A stretch of 56,190 nucleotides of DNA from positions 1 through 56,190 of the forward strand of contig CAYPXV010000001.1 of NCBI GenBank assembly GCA_964414925.1. The letters run 5' to 3'. The DNA comes from PeH17 sp964414925. GTDB taxonomy: Bacteria > Bacillota > Clostridia > Christensenellales > CAG-138. Each line of letters begins with the position of its first letter. Within the stretch, counting starts at the first letter, position 1. Of this stretch, positions 33,801 through 42,542 are shown piece after piece. The notes beneath the pieces are model-generated. The model ran no database searches. It saw nothing but the letters and a program-made list of their open reading frames with translations, and was not told the DNA's origin. The translations under genes and the position numbers were made by a program.

Positions 33801-34871
33801 GTACGCATTAGCGATTGTAACAACGTTGTATGGGCAGTCGGTGAAGGCAGTGCGACCATTACCGTTATGAACAGCGATTCAAGCGTGGCAGAAGTTATAA
33901 ACTTTAACGTCGGTGCTTATCAAAAACCGACATATGACGCAACTATCAACGGCTTCTTTGCTTCAATGGACGGCAATCCCTCCGGTTGGTATACATATGA
34001 GCTTGACGGTACAGGCGAATTTGATCGTTACAACTATGTGTATACGCCCATGAGCGGTGAATTTAATCCCACCGACGGTTATGTATACATTTGCGAAGGT
34101 GCGACTTACTTTAATCCCACACCAGACGGCTTCTGGTATGACCAGGGAATGGGCTATGTGAATGAGTATTACATCAACAAGATGTCCGTTGACGGTGTTG
34201 TCGTATCCTCTGTGAGATGTGAAAAGATAATTCATCAGCTTGCATATGATGTTACAACCGATACGATGTACTGCATTTATATAAGTCAGGACGGAAATGG
34301 CTTGTGCCTTGGTACAATTGATCTTGAAACTGCCGAAGTGAACTTTATCGCAAGATTTACACAGGAGTTTTATTCCATTGCAATTGACAATGACGGTGTT
34401 ATGTACTCCATCGAGATGCTAACAGGTGATCTTTATACCATCGACAAGGCAAACGGTGAAAGCACTTATGTCGGATGCACCGAAATCGGATATCAATACC
34501 TGACTTCAATGGCATTTGACAGAACCACCAATACACTTTATTTTGCGGATATCAGGCAAAAGGACAACGGTCAAATCACTACGGGTATTTATTCAATCGA
34601 TACCGAAACTGCCAACGCTGTCATGCTTTTTGATCCTCATGCGGAGGTTATCGGTATGTTTATTGTCAGCTATGTCGCAGGCGACAGTGAACTTGGTGAC
34701 GTCAACGGCGACGGTGTTATAAATACCGAGGATGCCGTACTGGTTATGCGCTACGCTATGGAGCTCATAGATGATACGCTGCTCAACATCGACGTTGCGG
34801 ATATGAACGGAAACGGTGAGATCGAAATTGCCGATGCGATTATGATTTTACGCCTGGCAATGCAACTGTAA
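30834..34871 (+). CDS. Giant secreted propeller/BIG2 dockerin protein
   Basis: A 1345-residue exported protein. A signal peptide (FFALLLSALMVLSILPCAAL, cleaved near ALA) is followed by several propeller-like blocks with recurring units such as NxxDGYIYGYT, LYxIDxxNGELTLIG and MAFDRTTNTLYF. The propellers alternate with bacterial Ig-like BIG2 domains (ITLSANELTMSCYSTATLTA near 285, ISLTIGGMN near 622, and one near 948). The last 60 residues are a type I dockerin (GDVNGDGVINTED and ADMNGNGEIEIAD). Ligand unknown; such propellers commonly bind polysaccharide or proteins. ATG 30834 is chosen because ggagg lies 8 bases upstream; ATG 30828 has only 2. It stands opposite an ArsR-type regulator and has its own promoter. 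Confidence 0.83.
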   Translation: MKKFFALLLSALMVLSILPCAALADVVENISTAAKQTEMLNRGEPNPDWPEYNGLLYGYSNGECMGEMGLYSFNPLTSDEPTYITELDGAVYAMAFNGNDGYIYGYTDRTFFKIDAEGNVVSESLMETRVCSMAYNCTDGNLYAYDDGVGLAIVDTASGELNYIDASLQFDMPKIAIDGYGMLYLLDFFTLELYAYNLESGVGCTIGTVDSMGYPYGMCFDMVSGTLYLTTLDQGGLLFTIDPNTARCNMILMFDYDFYGLTSIIPQDIVAPEIVDMESITLSANELTMSCYSTATLTATVMPSNTTYALYQFTSSDESVATISELGVITARKAGETVIRVSGLFNPDIYDECVVTVLSPDYPEYEENTLYAFLMTYANGYRQGFYKINTETGALTTISNSIAGGYMNSAFFDPNEGVFRCFSRGGTMYTYSVNGVLAGTKTINGLDQTHYIYGAAFDIKTNTPYILVSASAMVSTKYLYRLDMETGELYPIATYDGELKIESIAIDGEGTMYGLECQGSNIYSIDKSNGELTLIGDTGLSTLFLQSITYDLANDKLYFMRYAGGTAWNDPVVSNLFEINTETAEATQVLDMNKMHFSGVCAIVPEDYERPTTVPVEGISLTIGGMNFKIGRTQDLMPFINVYPSNATNKSVVFSSDNPQVGYVNKNGIVIACSEGTANITVTTVDGNYSVTIYLNVSGYDYPELDGRLHGFCESSNDNEIPRGPVVIDIENGDLYQSTLNFEYLVYSQDFCNRDGFVYGYTEDTFFKATPDGIISSSIPVDSPAYEMAFDRTTGIMYALANDADGVRGLYTVNLETGERTLVGNPVDGQTLVTLAINSKGTAYGIACSTGNLYKVNLTNGQLSMVSHTGLDIHLVSSATFNPDDDSIMYMAIFAEGTVQGVYTLNFRENGSLSLDPLYAHSYHRCGIEGIYFITEQNDQGNDAVLITDIEPEDTVVNMNIGTSYEVNCIVTPAVNDDTLYLVSSDTSVVRISDCNNVVWAVGEGSATITVMNSDSSVAEVINFNVGAYQKPTYDATINGFFASMDGNPSGWYTYELDGTGEFDRYNYVYTPMSGEFNPTDGYVYICEGATYFNPTPDGFWYDQGMGYVNEYYINKMSVDGVVVSSVRCEKIIHQLAYDVTTDTMYCIYISQDGNGLCLGTIDLETAEVNFIARFTQEFYSIAIDNDGVMYSIEMLTGDLYTIDKANGESTYVGCTEIGYQYLTSMAFDRTTNTLYFADIRQKDNGQITTGIYSIDTETANAVMLFDPHAEVIGMFIVSYVAGDSELGDVNGDGVINTEDAVLVMRYAMELIDDTLLNIDVADMNGNGEIEIADAIMILRLAMQL

Positions 34872-34890
34872 CTTAAAAAAATAAAAGGAC

Positions 34891-34935
34891 GAGCCTTCGC
34901 TCAAGCCGTAAAAGCTTTTGCGAAGGCTCATTTAT
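34891..34935. terminator. Bidirectional terminator between dockerin gene and gltX
   Basis: GAGCCTTCGC (34891-34900) pairs with GCGAAGGCTC (34920-34929). T-rich on the minus side (ccttttattttttt), weaker on the plus side, between converging genes. Confidence 0.7.
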
Positions 34936-34951
34936 ATGGGGGAAATTTAGG

Positions 34952-36406
34952 TTAGTTGTTCGTTTTAAGCTTTTCAAGTCCGAAGTTCAATCTTCTCAGT
35001 GCTTCGTCTTTACCGAGCAGTGCCGCAATTTCTATTGCGCCGCCGGGGGTTACGGCTTTACCGCTCATGCCGATGCGCACGGGCCACAGCAAAGTACCGT
35101 TTTTCAGTCCGTTCTGTTGAGCATAGTTCATCAGCGTATCATGAAGTACCTGTTCGCTCCAATCGTCTATTGAGCTAAGCACGGGTATGACCTTGGTAAG
35201 TATGTCCGTTGCCACTTCGGGGTTGGTCTTTGACTTCTTATTGGTGAAAAGTGCAACGTCGTATTCTTCATCGAGCTTGGCAAGGAAATCCACCATGTCG
35301 GTAATATCGGTGAAAAGTTCCGTTCTGGGCTGAAGAATCCTTGTAAGTATTGCCTTATCCATATGCGAAACTCCGGCAGATTCGAGATACGGCATGGCAT
35401 GACGGATGTATTCATCGGCGGAAAGCTTTCTGATGTACTCGGCATTCATCCAGCGCAATTTGGTTTCATCGAAGATTGCAGGGGATTTACTGAGTCCTTC
35501 AATACCGAATGCGTCGGTAAGTTCGTCCATGGTGAAAAACTCCCTGTCGTTTCCGGGACTCCAACCGACCAGAGCAACATAGTTTACAATCGCTTCGGCA
35601 AGGTAGCCCTTATCAAGCAGATCTTCAAATCCGGGGTCGCCGTGACGCTTGCTCAATTTGCGAGTGGCATCCTTCATAACGGGTGTAAGATGGATGTACA
35701 CGGGTTTTTCCCATCCGAATGCCTCATAAAGCAAATTGTATTTCGGTGTTGAACTCAAATACTCATTACCTCTCATAACGTGGGTAATTCCCATGGTATG
35801 GTCGTCAATGACGTTGGCGAAATTATAGGTGGGCATTCCGTCCGCCTTAATCAAAACACCGTCATCCAATTCCGAGCAGTCAACATCTATTCTTCCGTAA
35901 ATGATATCATCAAAACCTGCCTGACCGCTTTCGGGAATGTTCTGGCGAATTACATAACTTTCGCCTGCGGCAAGGCGTGCTTCGACTTCTTCACGGGAAA
36001 GGTTCAAACAGTGCTTATCATATTTAAATGTCTCACCTCGGGATTCTACTTCGGCACGTCTTGCGTCCAATTCCTCCTTGGTACAAAAACAATAATAAGC
36101 GTGTCCGCTTTCAACAAGCTGCTTTGCATACGGCAGATACATATCCTTGCGTTCCGATTGAACGTAAGGACCGAAATCGCCGCCTACATCGGGGCCTTCA
36201 TCCCAGTTCAGTCCGGCAAGGCGTAAACCGGAATAAATCTTCTCGACAGCTCCTTCGACAAAACGAGCCTGATCGGTATCTTCAATGCGCAGAATAAAGG
36301 AACCGTTATTTTTCTTTGCGAATAAGTATGCGTATAAAGCTGTTCTGAGTCCGCCGATATGCAGATAACCGGTGGGACTCGGTGCAAATCTTGTACGTAC
36401 AGTCAT
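34952..36406 (-). CDS. gltX: Glutamyl-tRNA synthetase
   Basis: Class I glutamyl-tRNA synthetase, 484 residues, charging tRNA-Glu (and possibly tRNA-Gln, for later amidation). The HIGH-type motif is PSPTGYLHIGGLRTALYAY (residues 9-27) and the KMSKS loop is KLSKRHGD near 250. Length and order are normal. Its own promoter lies 36 bases upstream, just behind the last codons of the oligopeptide-binding protein gene, so it need not depend on that operon. Confidence 0.96.
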   Translation of the reverse strand: MTVRTRFAPSPTGYLHIGGLRTALYAYLFAKKNNGSFILRIEDTDQARFVEGAVEKIYSGLRLAGLNWDEGPDVGGDFGPYVQSERKDMYLPYAKQLVESGHAYYCFCTKEELDARRAEVESRGETFKYDKHCLNLSREEVEARLAAGESYVIRQNIPESGQAGFDDIIYGRIDVDCSELDDGVLIKADGMPTYNFANVIDDHTMGITHVMRGNEYLSSTPKYNLLYEAFGWEKPVYIHLTPVMKDATRKLSKRHGDPGFEDLLDKGYLAEAIVNYVALVGWSPGNDREFFTMDELTDAFGIEGLSKSPAIFDETKLRWMNAEYIRKLSADEYIRHAMPYLESAGVSHMDKAILTRILQPRTELFTDITDMVDFLAKLDEEYDVALFTNKKSKTNPEVATDILTKVIPVLSSIDDWSEQVLHDTLMNYAQQNGLKNGTLLWPVRIGMSGKAVTPGGAIEIAALLGKDEALRRLNFGLEKLKTNN

Positions 36407-36441
36407 TTTAAATTTTAGCCGTCCTTTCTTTTAACATAATA

Positions 36442-36470
36442 ATTATACCATGCCGAAAATCGAATGTAAA
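36442..36470 (-). promoter_or_regulatory. Sigma-A promoter of gltX
   Basis: On the minus strand TTTACA (36465-36470), 17-base spacer, TATAAT (36442-36447). Confidence 0.75.
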
Positions 36471-36474
36471 TAAC

Positions 36475-38079
36475 CTATTTAACATAGTACCAGCGGTGTA
36501 TGCCTTTTAGAAGATTCGGTTCTCGCACGGTTTCAATGCCCATCAAGTTGGCATCATAAATAACGCTGTTCAGCCTGAAATAAAGCACTATAAACGGTAA
36601 CTCGTTCACAAACTCCGCCTGCAAGGCATGCGCCCTTTCTCTCATAAGCGATTCGGAGCTTGCACGCTTTGTCAAAAGCACCATGTTTTCAAGCTTTTCG
36701 TTAGAATAGTTTCCGAAATTATTCTTTCCGTTTGAATTTATAAACTCGGAAAGGTCATTGCTCTGCGAAATATTGAATCCCACCGTCGCAAGATCCCATT
36801 CTCCCTTGTCAAGTGCTTCGACAAACGGATTTTCATCTTTGGTCAAATCATGTTCAAGCTCGATAAGTTCTATTTTCATGCCGATAGCTTCAAGGTTTTG
36901 CTTGATTAATTTTGCTACATCGGCACGAATCATATTTTCCGTTGTTTCTCCGGTCAAAAGTCTGAGCGTTACCTGCTTGCCGTCTTTCATGAGCATACCA
37001 TCGGCATTTATGCTGCATCCTGTTTCAAGCAGCAATTCAATCGCTTCGTCACGGGAATAGTCTATTGCCGTTTGACTGCTGTCATAAAGCCAACTGTCCG
37101 GCGGAAACGGCACATCGCATGATTGCGCTTTTCCCATATATACGTTTGAAATTATCGCGCTTCTGTCTATAAGCTTTGCTATTGCAGTTCGGAAATTTTT
37201 ATCCGCAAGCAGTGCATTATCGTGATTTATAAGCAGCGTTTCCATCTGCTGTGTCATGTAATCCCGCACAATAGTCTCTCCAACCGACGCATATTGTCCT
37301 ACGGTCAATGACGATGTTGCAACAAAGTTCAAAAGCCCTGCCTCATATGAGGAAATTTCAAGCTCGTTTGAACTGCGTGCGTGAAACTCAATCGTATCGA
37401 TTATGGCGGATTTTTCCCACCAATCATCGTTCGCCTTTAGTACAATGCGTTCGTCCGAAATCGAATGTACCTTATACGCTCCCGTTCCCATAAGCTCTTT
37501 GGTTGAATCAGCCTTTTTTACGGGAAAGTTCAGACTGTATAGCGGTGTCACTCCTGCCGAGGAACATTTTACGATAACGGTCAAATCATCCTGCTTGTAC
37601 ATCGCTTCGATGTTCTTTGACACATCTCGATAATAACCGTCGGTCAGGGATGAAAGCTGTTCGAATGTGTAGATAACATCATCCGCCGTAAAGACAGTTC
37701 CGTCGTGCCAATACACATCACTTCTCAGATTAAGTCGCCATTCGCCCTCATTTGAATACTGGGACCAGCTTTGAACAAGAGACGGTATAAGCTTGTTATT
37801 GGCATCCACGGCTATGAGCGAATCGTAAACAAGCGAATAGAGCTGATACATCTCGACCGTTGACACATAAATAGGGTCATATCCGTTTTCAAGTTGAGCA
37901 ATATTTTGGGGCATTGCAAGCCTGAGCGTTCCGCCCGAAACGGCTTGTGCTGTTGCAGAGGGCGATTGAGTGGGGGACTCGGTTATAATTACCGTTCCCG
38001 AACCCGCACATGCGCAAAGCTGCAAAATAGCAAGCAGCAGCGCAACTGTTTTAATCGTACAAATTCTTATATTTTTCAT
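36475..38079 (-). CDS. Oligopeptide-type ABC substrate-binding lipoprotein
   Basis: A 534-residue SBP_bac_5 (OppA/DppA-like) lipoprotein that would capture peptides or related solutes outside the membrane. The signal peptide ends in a lipobox LCAC near residue 24, and a Ser/Thr/Pro-rich linker (TESPTQSPSATAQ) follows. Family signatures are GTLRLAMPQNIAQLENGYDP and YDSLIAVDANNKLIPSLVQS, then WRLNLRSDVYWHDGTVFTADD. ATG 38079 lies inside the end of the lytic transglycosylase gene (29-base overlap), so translation is coupled. No permease or ATPase genes are next to it, so it must use components encoded elsewhere or act as a sensor. Confidence 0.88.
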   Translation of the reverse strand: MKNIRICTIKTVALLLAILQLCACAGSGTVIITESPTQSPSATAQAVSGGTLRLAMPQNIAQLENGYDPIYVSTVEMYQLYSLVYDSLIAVDANNKLIPSLVQSWSQYSNEGEWRLNLRSDVYWHDGTVFTADDVIYTFEQLSSLTDGYYRDVSKNIEAMYKQDDLTVIVKCSSAGVTPLYSLNFPVKKADSTKELMGTGAYKVHSISDERIVLKANDDWWEKSAIIDTIEFHARSSNELEISSYEAGLLNFVATSSLTVGQYASVGETIVRDYMTQQMETLLINHDNALLADKNFRTAIAKLIDRSAIISNVYMGKAQSCDVPFPPDSWLYDSSQTAIDYSRDEAIELLLETGCSINADGMLMKDGKQVTLRLLTGETTENMIRADVAKLIKQNLEAIGMKIELIELEHDLTKDENPFVEALDKGEWDLATVGFNISQSNDLSEFINSNGKNNFGNYSNEKLENMVLLTKRASSESLMRERAHALQAEFVNELPFIVLYFRLNSVIYDANLMGIETVREPNLLKGIHRWYYVK

Positions 38080-38632
38080 ATGCGTAATTTACTTTCGCAA
38101 GATAATTTGATGTCTCGTTATAAGGAATGTTGAGCGTAACGCCGTCATAATATTGAGGGTCGTTAAGCCATCCGTCAACTTTGCCGCTTCCGGCGTTATA
38201 AGCCGCAATGGCAAAATCCAAATTTCCATCGTAATGCTCGATAAGGTAACTGAGCAGATAACAGCCGATATTTATGTTGTACTCGGGTTCTGTTATTCTG
38301 CTTGCATCGTACTTTTCACCGAGTCTCCACATGACCCATTCACCCGTATCGGGCATTATTTGCATCAGTCCCGCAGCTCCCGCAGGACTTACCGCATCGG
38401 GAACAAAATCACTTTCTACCTTTATAACGGCATAAACAAGTCTCTTATCAAGGTTATAAGTTTCCGCCGCACGGGCAACCTCGACTCCGTAGCGCAGAGG
38501 AAATAGTTTTCGCATTATAGTTCCCGAAAATACAATCGCACCTATACATACAAGTAAAACGGCTATGATAGCAATCGGAAGCCACTTGGATTTTCGCTGC
38601 GGTTTCTTTTTATTTTTCTTCTTCTTTTTCAT
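38051..38632 (-). CDS. Membrane-anchored lytic transglycosylase (SLT domain)
   Basis: A 193-residue protein with a lysine-rich start (MKKKKKNKKKPQRKSK), one membrane helix at about 17-39, and a soluble lytic transglycosylase domain. The catalytic Glu is in VIKVESDFVPDAVSPAGAAG (near residue 75), and the domain ends with FAIAAYNAGSGKVDGWL. It would cleave peptidoglycan glycan strands with anhydro ends, for wall remodelling. Overlaps coaE by 23 bases upstream and the binding-protein gene downstream, so it is in the middle of a tightly packed operon. Confidence 0.88.
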   Translation of the reverse strand: MKKKKKNKKKPQRKSKWLPIAIIAVLLVCIGAIVFSGTIMRKLFPLRYGVEVARAAETYNLDKRLVYAVIKVESDFVPDAVSPAGAAGLMQIMPDTGEWVMWRLGEKYDASRITEPEYNINIGCYLLSYLIEHYDGNLDFAIAAYNAGSGKVDGWLNDPQYYDGVTLNIPYNETSNYLAKVNYAYEKYKNLYD

Positions 38633-39227
38633 TTAATTCACCATTTATTCGTTCAATAACGGCAGTGAGCTTTTCTTTGAGAGAAGCGATATTACCGTCA
38701 TTTTCGATAATAAAATCGGCATATTTTTCTTTTTCATGCTGCGGCATCTGGTTTTTTATACGTGCTTCTGCTTCAGCTCTGCTTAAACCGTCACGCAGCA
38801 TTATTCTTCTGTAGCGTTCGTCCGTATCCGCCGTAATCAAAATAACTCGGTCGCAACCCCTGTTCAGCCCTGTCTCTATAAGAAGCGGAACATCCAAAAT
38901 AACAATCCGTGACTGCTTTTGATGCTGTCTTGCCAAGGTAAAAAGTCTTTCACATATAGCAGGATGGGTGATTGAATTTAAAAGCTCTGACTTTCCGCTT
39001 GAAAATGCGGCACGTGCAAGGCTGCGCCTGTTTATTTCACCCGAATCGTCTAATATCCCTTCGCCGAATGAATTTGCAAGTTCGTCCTTTATCTTTTTAT
39101 CAAAAAGAATCTCGTGCGCTATCTTGTCCGCATCGACAATAGGATAACCTAAATCGGCAATTATTTTTGCGGCAGTGGATTTACCTGCCGCCATGCTTCC
39201 TGTAAGACCTATAAACATATGCTTCAC
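38610..39227 (-). CDS. coaE: Dephospho-CoA kinase
   Basis: The last enzyme of coenzyme A synthesis, 205 residues, phosphorylating dephospho-CoA with ATP. The P-loop is GLTGSMAAGKSTAAKI (residues 7-22) with DADKIAHEIL after it, the DVPLLIETGL motif near 112, and a lid region RIMLRDGLSRAEAEARI. Starts three bases after polA, with an aaggtg site. The polA-coaE order is frequent in Firmicutes. Confidence 0.94.
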   Translation of the reverse strand: MKHMFIGLTGSMAAGKSTAAKIIADLGYPIVDADKIAHEILFDKKIKDELANSFGEGILDDSGEINRRSLARAAFSSGKSELLNSITHPAICERLFTLARQHQKQSRIVILDVPLLIETGLNRGCDRVILITADTDERYRRIMLRDGLSRAEAEARIKNQMPQHEKEKYADFIIENDGNIASLKEKLTAVIERINGELNEKEEEK

Positions 39228-39229
39228 CT

Positions 39230-41800
39230 TTATTTGGTATCAAACCAACTGTCACCGCTGCGTGTTTGAGCCACCAGCGGTGCTTTAAGCTCCGCAACAC
39301 CGCACATACATTCGTTCAGTATGTCACTCACTCTATCCACCTCGTCAACAGGTGTATCGATAATAAGTTCGTCGTGAATCTGCAATATCAGCTTTGCCTT
39401 TAAGCCTTCTTCGCTTAGACGCTTATGCACCCTGACCATAGCGACTTTGATTATATCTGCCGCACTTCCCTGTATGGGCATATTCATGGCAACACGCTCT
39501 CCGAACGAACGAGTATTATGGTTTGATGATAATAGTTCGGGAATGGGTCGTCTCCTTCCCAGAAGGGTTACGGCATAGCCCCTCGTTTTCCCATCCTCAA
39601 CCGCATTATTCATGAACTGCTTTACGCCCGTACATCGAGCTAAATATTTTTCGATGTACTGTGCCGCTACCTTTTGCGTAATGCCGAGTTGAGTTGAAAG
39701 ACCGTAAGCACTTATTCCGTAAACGATTCCGAAATTAACCGCCTTTGCCGCCGAACGCATTTCATCCGTAACCTCATCAATGGGTACTGAAAATACTTCC
39801 GATGCGGTACGCAGATGAACGTCCTCTCCGTTACGGAAGGCGGAAATCAATGCTTCATCACCGCTCATATGTGCAAGCACTCTAAGCTCAATCTGAGAAT
39901 AATCCGCTCCGACAAGCTTATTTCCGGGGCTTGCAATAAATGCCTTCCTTATTCTGCGTCCGAGCTCCGTTCTCACGGGAATATTTTGAAGGTTCGGGTC
40001 TTGTGACGAAATTCGTCCCGTTGCGGTAACATTTTGATTAAGCGTTGTGTGAATCCTTCCGTCTTTACCGATTTTATTCAGCATAGCATCGATAAATGTC
40101 GATTTCAGTTTGGTTAAAAAACGATACTCACTTACAAGCGGTACTATCGGATGCATATCCTTTATAAAATCAAGCGCATCACTGTCGGTGGAATATCCTG
40201 TCTTGGTTTTCTTTTTGGCAGGAAGTTCTAATTTCTCAAATAGAACGGTTCCAAGCTGTTTGGGCGACAGTATGTTAAACTTTTCCCCTGCAAGCTCATA
40301 ACATTGCTGTTCTATCTGCTTGATTCGTGAACTCATTTCCTCGCCGAGACTTGTCAAAAATTCGGAATCTACCGTAAATCCGTTTTGCTCCATTTCAAAA
40401 AGTACCGTAACAAGCGGAAGCTCAACGTCCTTATATAAGGCATACATGGCGTTCTGCTTTAATTTTGATTCAAGCATCCTGCGAAGCACGTGCATTGCCC
40501 CCGCTCCGCTTCCGCCAAGTCCGTTTTCTTCCGCCAATGTTTTAAGATTATCGGCAGGATGTAAGGGATTTAGAAGATAATCGGCAGGCATAAGGTCAAA
40601 GGCAATGTTCGCTACGCTTACGCCGTAACGGGATAAAACCGTCATCACACGTTTGGCATCAAACATTATCTTTCCGATTGATTCAGATTCAAGCAGCGGT
40701 TTAATGCTCTCAATTACTTCCTCCGGTGAAAAGCCTATGTCAAGCAGCGTTCCGCCGAGTTTCAATTTGTATTCGATTTCTCCCTTTCCTGCGCAAAGGC
40801 TTATATCGCTGTCTCCGATTTCAAATGCCAGAAGCTGTTCGCATTTCATGGATTCAACCGCAGAAGTCAGCTCTGCCATAGTTTTTATCTCTTTTGTTTC
40901 GTAATTTTCAGCAGCTTCATCATTGCCTGTGACACTTTCTTCGCCGCCTAACTCACGTATTCTCTTTACAATGCTTCTAAGCTCCAACTTCGTAAGAGTC
41001 GCAATCGCTCCGCCGAGGTTTGAAACATCAAATGCGGTATCATCCAACTTTTCCTCTATCGGTGCCAAGGTATTTATCGTACCAAGTTTATAGCTCATCA
41101 AAGCATCGTCTTTGCCGTTTAAAAGCTTTTGTTTCAAAGCTCCTTTTTCATTTTCAATATTTTGAAAGACATTTTCTATGTCTCCGTACTTTTCGAGCAA
41201 TTTTAATGCAGTCTTTTCACCTACACCCTTTACTCCGGGAAGGTTATCGGAATTATCTCCCATGAGACCTTTTAAATCCACCATATGTTTAGGGTCAAGA
41301 CCGTATTCGCGAAGCAATACTTCTTTATCGTATTCTATTGTTTCGCTTATACCTTTTTTGGTCAAAAGAACATGAGTATTGTTCGTTATAAGCTGCAATG
41401 CATCCCTGTCGCCCGTGACCAGCAGTGTGTCAATACCCTCCGCATCCGCACGGCGTGAAAACGTTCCGAGTATATCATCGGCTTCATAGCGTTCGCATTC
41501 TATTACCGCAATACCCATCTGCGCCAATATCGACTTCAGTATCGGAAACTGTTTCTTCAGTTCATCCGGAGTTTCACGTCTGCCTGCTTTATATTCCGAA
41601 TACTGTTCATGGCGGAAGGTCTTTGTCGGTAGGTCAAACCCGACAAGCATACGATCGGGTCTCATTTCCACGAGCTTCAACAGCATGGATAAAAATCCAT
41701 GCAACGCTCCCGTCGGTGTACCCTCTTTATTACTCATTCCCGGCAACGCATAAAATGCTCTGAACATCAACGAGTTTCCGTCAATTGCTATCAATTTCAT
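39230..41800 (-). CDS. polA: DNA polymerase I
   Basis: DNA polymerase I, 856 residues, for repair and Okazaki fragment processing. An N-terminal 5'-3' exonuclease (about 1-290, with IDGNSLMFRAFYAL and VKGVGEKTALKLLE) is followed by a degenerate 3'-5' exonuclease domain: the metal-binding DxE of the active enzyme is replaced (LLAFEIGDSDISL), so proofreading is probably lost, as in many Gram-positive enzymes. The polymerase domain (about 480-856) has VGADYSQIELRVLAHMSGD, KAVNFGIVYGISAYGL and LQIHDELIID. An aaggaat site precedes ATG 41800. Second step in an operon that begins with SatD. Confidence 0.96.
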   Translation of the reverse strand: MKLIAIDGNSLMFRAFYALPGMSNKEGTPTGALHGFLSMLLKLVEMRPDRMLVGFDLPTKTFRHEQYSEYKAGRRETPDELKKQFPILKSILAQMGIAVIECERYEADDILGTFSRRADAEGIDTLLVTGDRDALQLITNNTHVLLTKKGISETIEYDKEVLLREYGLDPKHMVDLKGLMGDNSDNLPGVKGVGEKTALKLLEKYGDIENVFQNIENEKGALKQKLLNGKDDALMSYKLGTINTLAPIEEKLDDTAFDVSNLGGAIATLTKLELRSIVKRIRELGGEESVTGNDEAAENYETKEIKTMAELTSAVESMKCEQLLAFEIGDSDISLCAGKGEIEYKLKLGGTLLDIGFSPEEVIESIKPLLESESIGKIMFDAKRVMTVLSRYGVSVANIAFDLMPADYLLNPLHPADNLKTLAEENGLGGSGAGAMHVLRRMLESKLKQNAMYALYKDVELPLVTVLFEMEQNGFTVDSEFLTSLGEEMSSRIKQIEQQCYELAGEKFNILSPKQLGTVLFEKLELPAKKKTKTGYSTDSDALDFIKDMHPIVPLVSEYRFLTKLKSTFIDAMLNKIGKDGRIHTTLNQNVTATGRISSQDPNLQNIPVRTELGRRIRKAFIASPGNKLVGADYSQIELRVLAHMSGDEALISAFRNGEDVHLRTASEVFSVPIDEVTDEMRSAAKAVNFGIVYGISAYGLSTQLGITQKVAAQYIEKYLARCTGVKQFMNNAVEDGKTRGYAVTLLGRRRPIPELLSSNHNTRSFGERVAMNMPIQGSAADIIKVAMVRVHKRLSEEGLKAKLILQIHDELIIDTPVDEVDRVSDILNECMCGVAELKAPLVAQTRSGDSWFDTK

Positions 41801-41816
41801 CTTAGATAATTCCTTT

Positions 41817-42542
41817 CTATGCTCCGAATAATTTTATAAGCATGAAAACGCCTATTGCCGTGCCGACACTCAGCAGCGTCCCGTACAGATAATATTCCGC
41901 AAATTCTCTATCCTCAAAATCTTTGAACCTGACTATGGACTTTGCGGTAAATACCAGTGCTACCGCCGCATACTGCCCGAAGTAGAGCATCGCTGCCGAT
42001 ATAAGTCGTTCGAGATTCCCTATTTTTCCTCCGTAACGGAGCATTGTTCTTCTTTTTTCATCAGGTTTCTCCGTTACCAATATCTTCTGTATAAATACGT
42101 TTGCGGGTTTCATTACCGACAGCAATACGCATACAAGACTCAATACCGAATACCCGTTCACTTCTTCCATTATCGCTAATGAACCGTTTCCGTTCCGACT
42201 GATGAATGCCGAGAACAATATTATTACCATATGCAGAATCTGGTCTACTATGTAGGCAAGTCTTTCCTGACGCACCGTAAGCTCACCGATTTTAGCGTAA
42301 TGATTCAGTATCAGTTGCTTTACAATATCTATAATCGCATGAGTAATCACGGCAATAAGTACCGAATTAAGGTATTCATTGCAGGGAAACAGAAATACGC
42401 CAAGCAGCATAACCAAAGCATAAATGGTTGTATGAATCAAGACATACCATGTGCTTTTACTTTTAAGCTCCGCAATGCACTTGGGCTGAAAATAATAGTC
42501 GGCAAGCGTGTGCGACAGGAGCATCAGTGTGTAGGATATCAT
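41817..42542 (-). CDS. DUF3307 family membrane protein
   Basis: A 241-residue integral membrane protein with about six helices, of the DUF3307 family. The N-terminus LMLLSHTLADYYFQPKCIAE is characteristic, with histidine and acidic residues inside the first helices (SHTLADYYFQ; ITHAIIDIVK). Function unknown; DUF3307 genes commonly follow satD genes. The start ATG 42542 is directly after the satD stop, and its ggaggt site lies in the end of satD, so the two are coupled. Confidence 0.85.
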   Translation of the reverse strand: MISYTLMLLSHTLADYYFQPKCIAELKSKSTWYVLIHTTIYALVMLLGVFLFPCNEYLNSVLIAVITHAIIDIVKQLILNHYAKIGELTVRQERLAYIVDQILHMVIILFSAFISRNGNGSLAIMEEVNGYSVLSLVCVLLSVMKPANVFIQKILVTEKPDEKRRTMLRYGGKIGNLERLISAAMLYFGQYAAVALVFTAKSIVRFKDFEDREFAEYYLYGTLLSVGTAIGVFMLIKLFGA

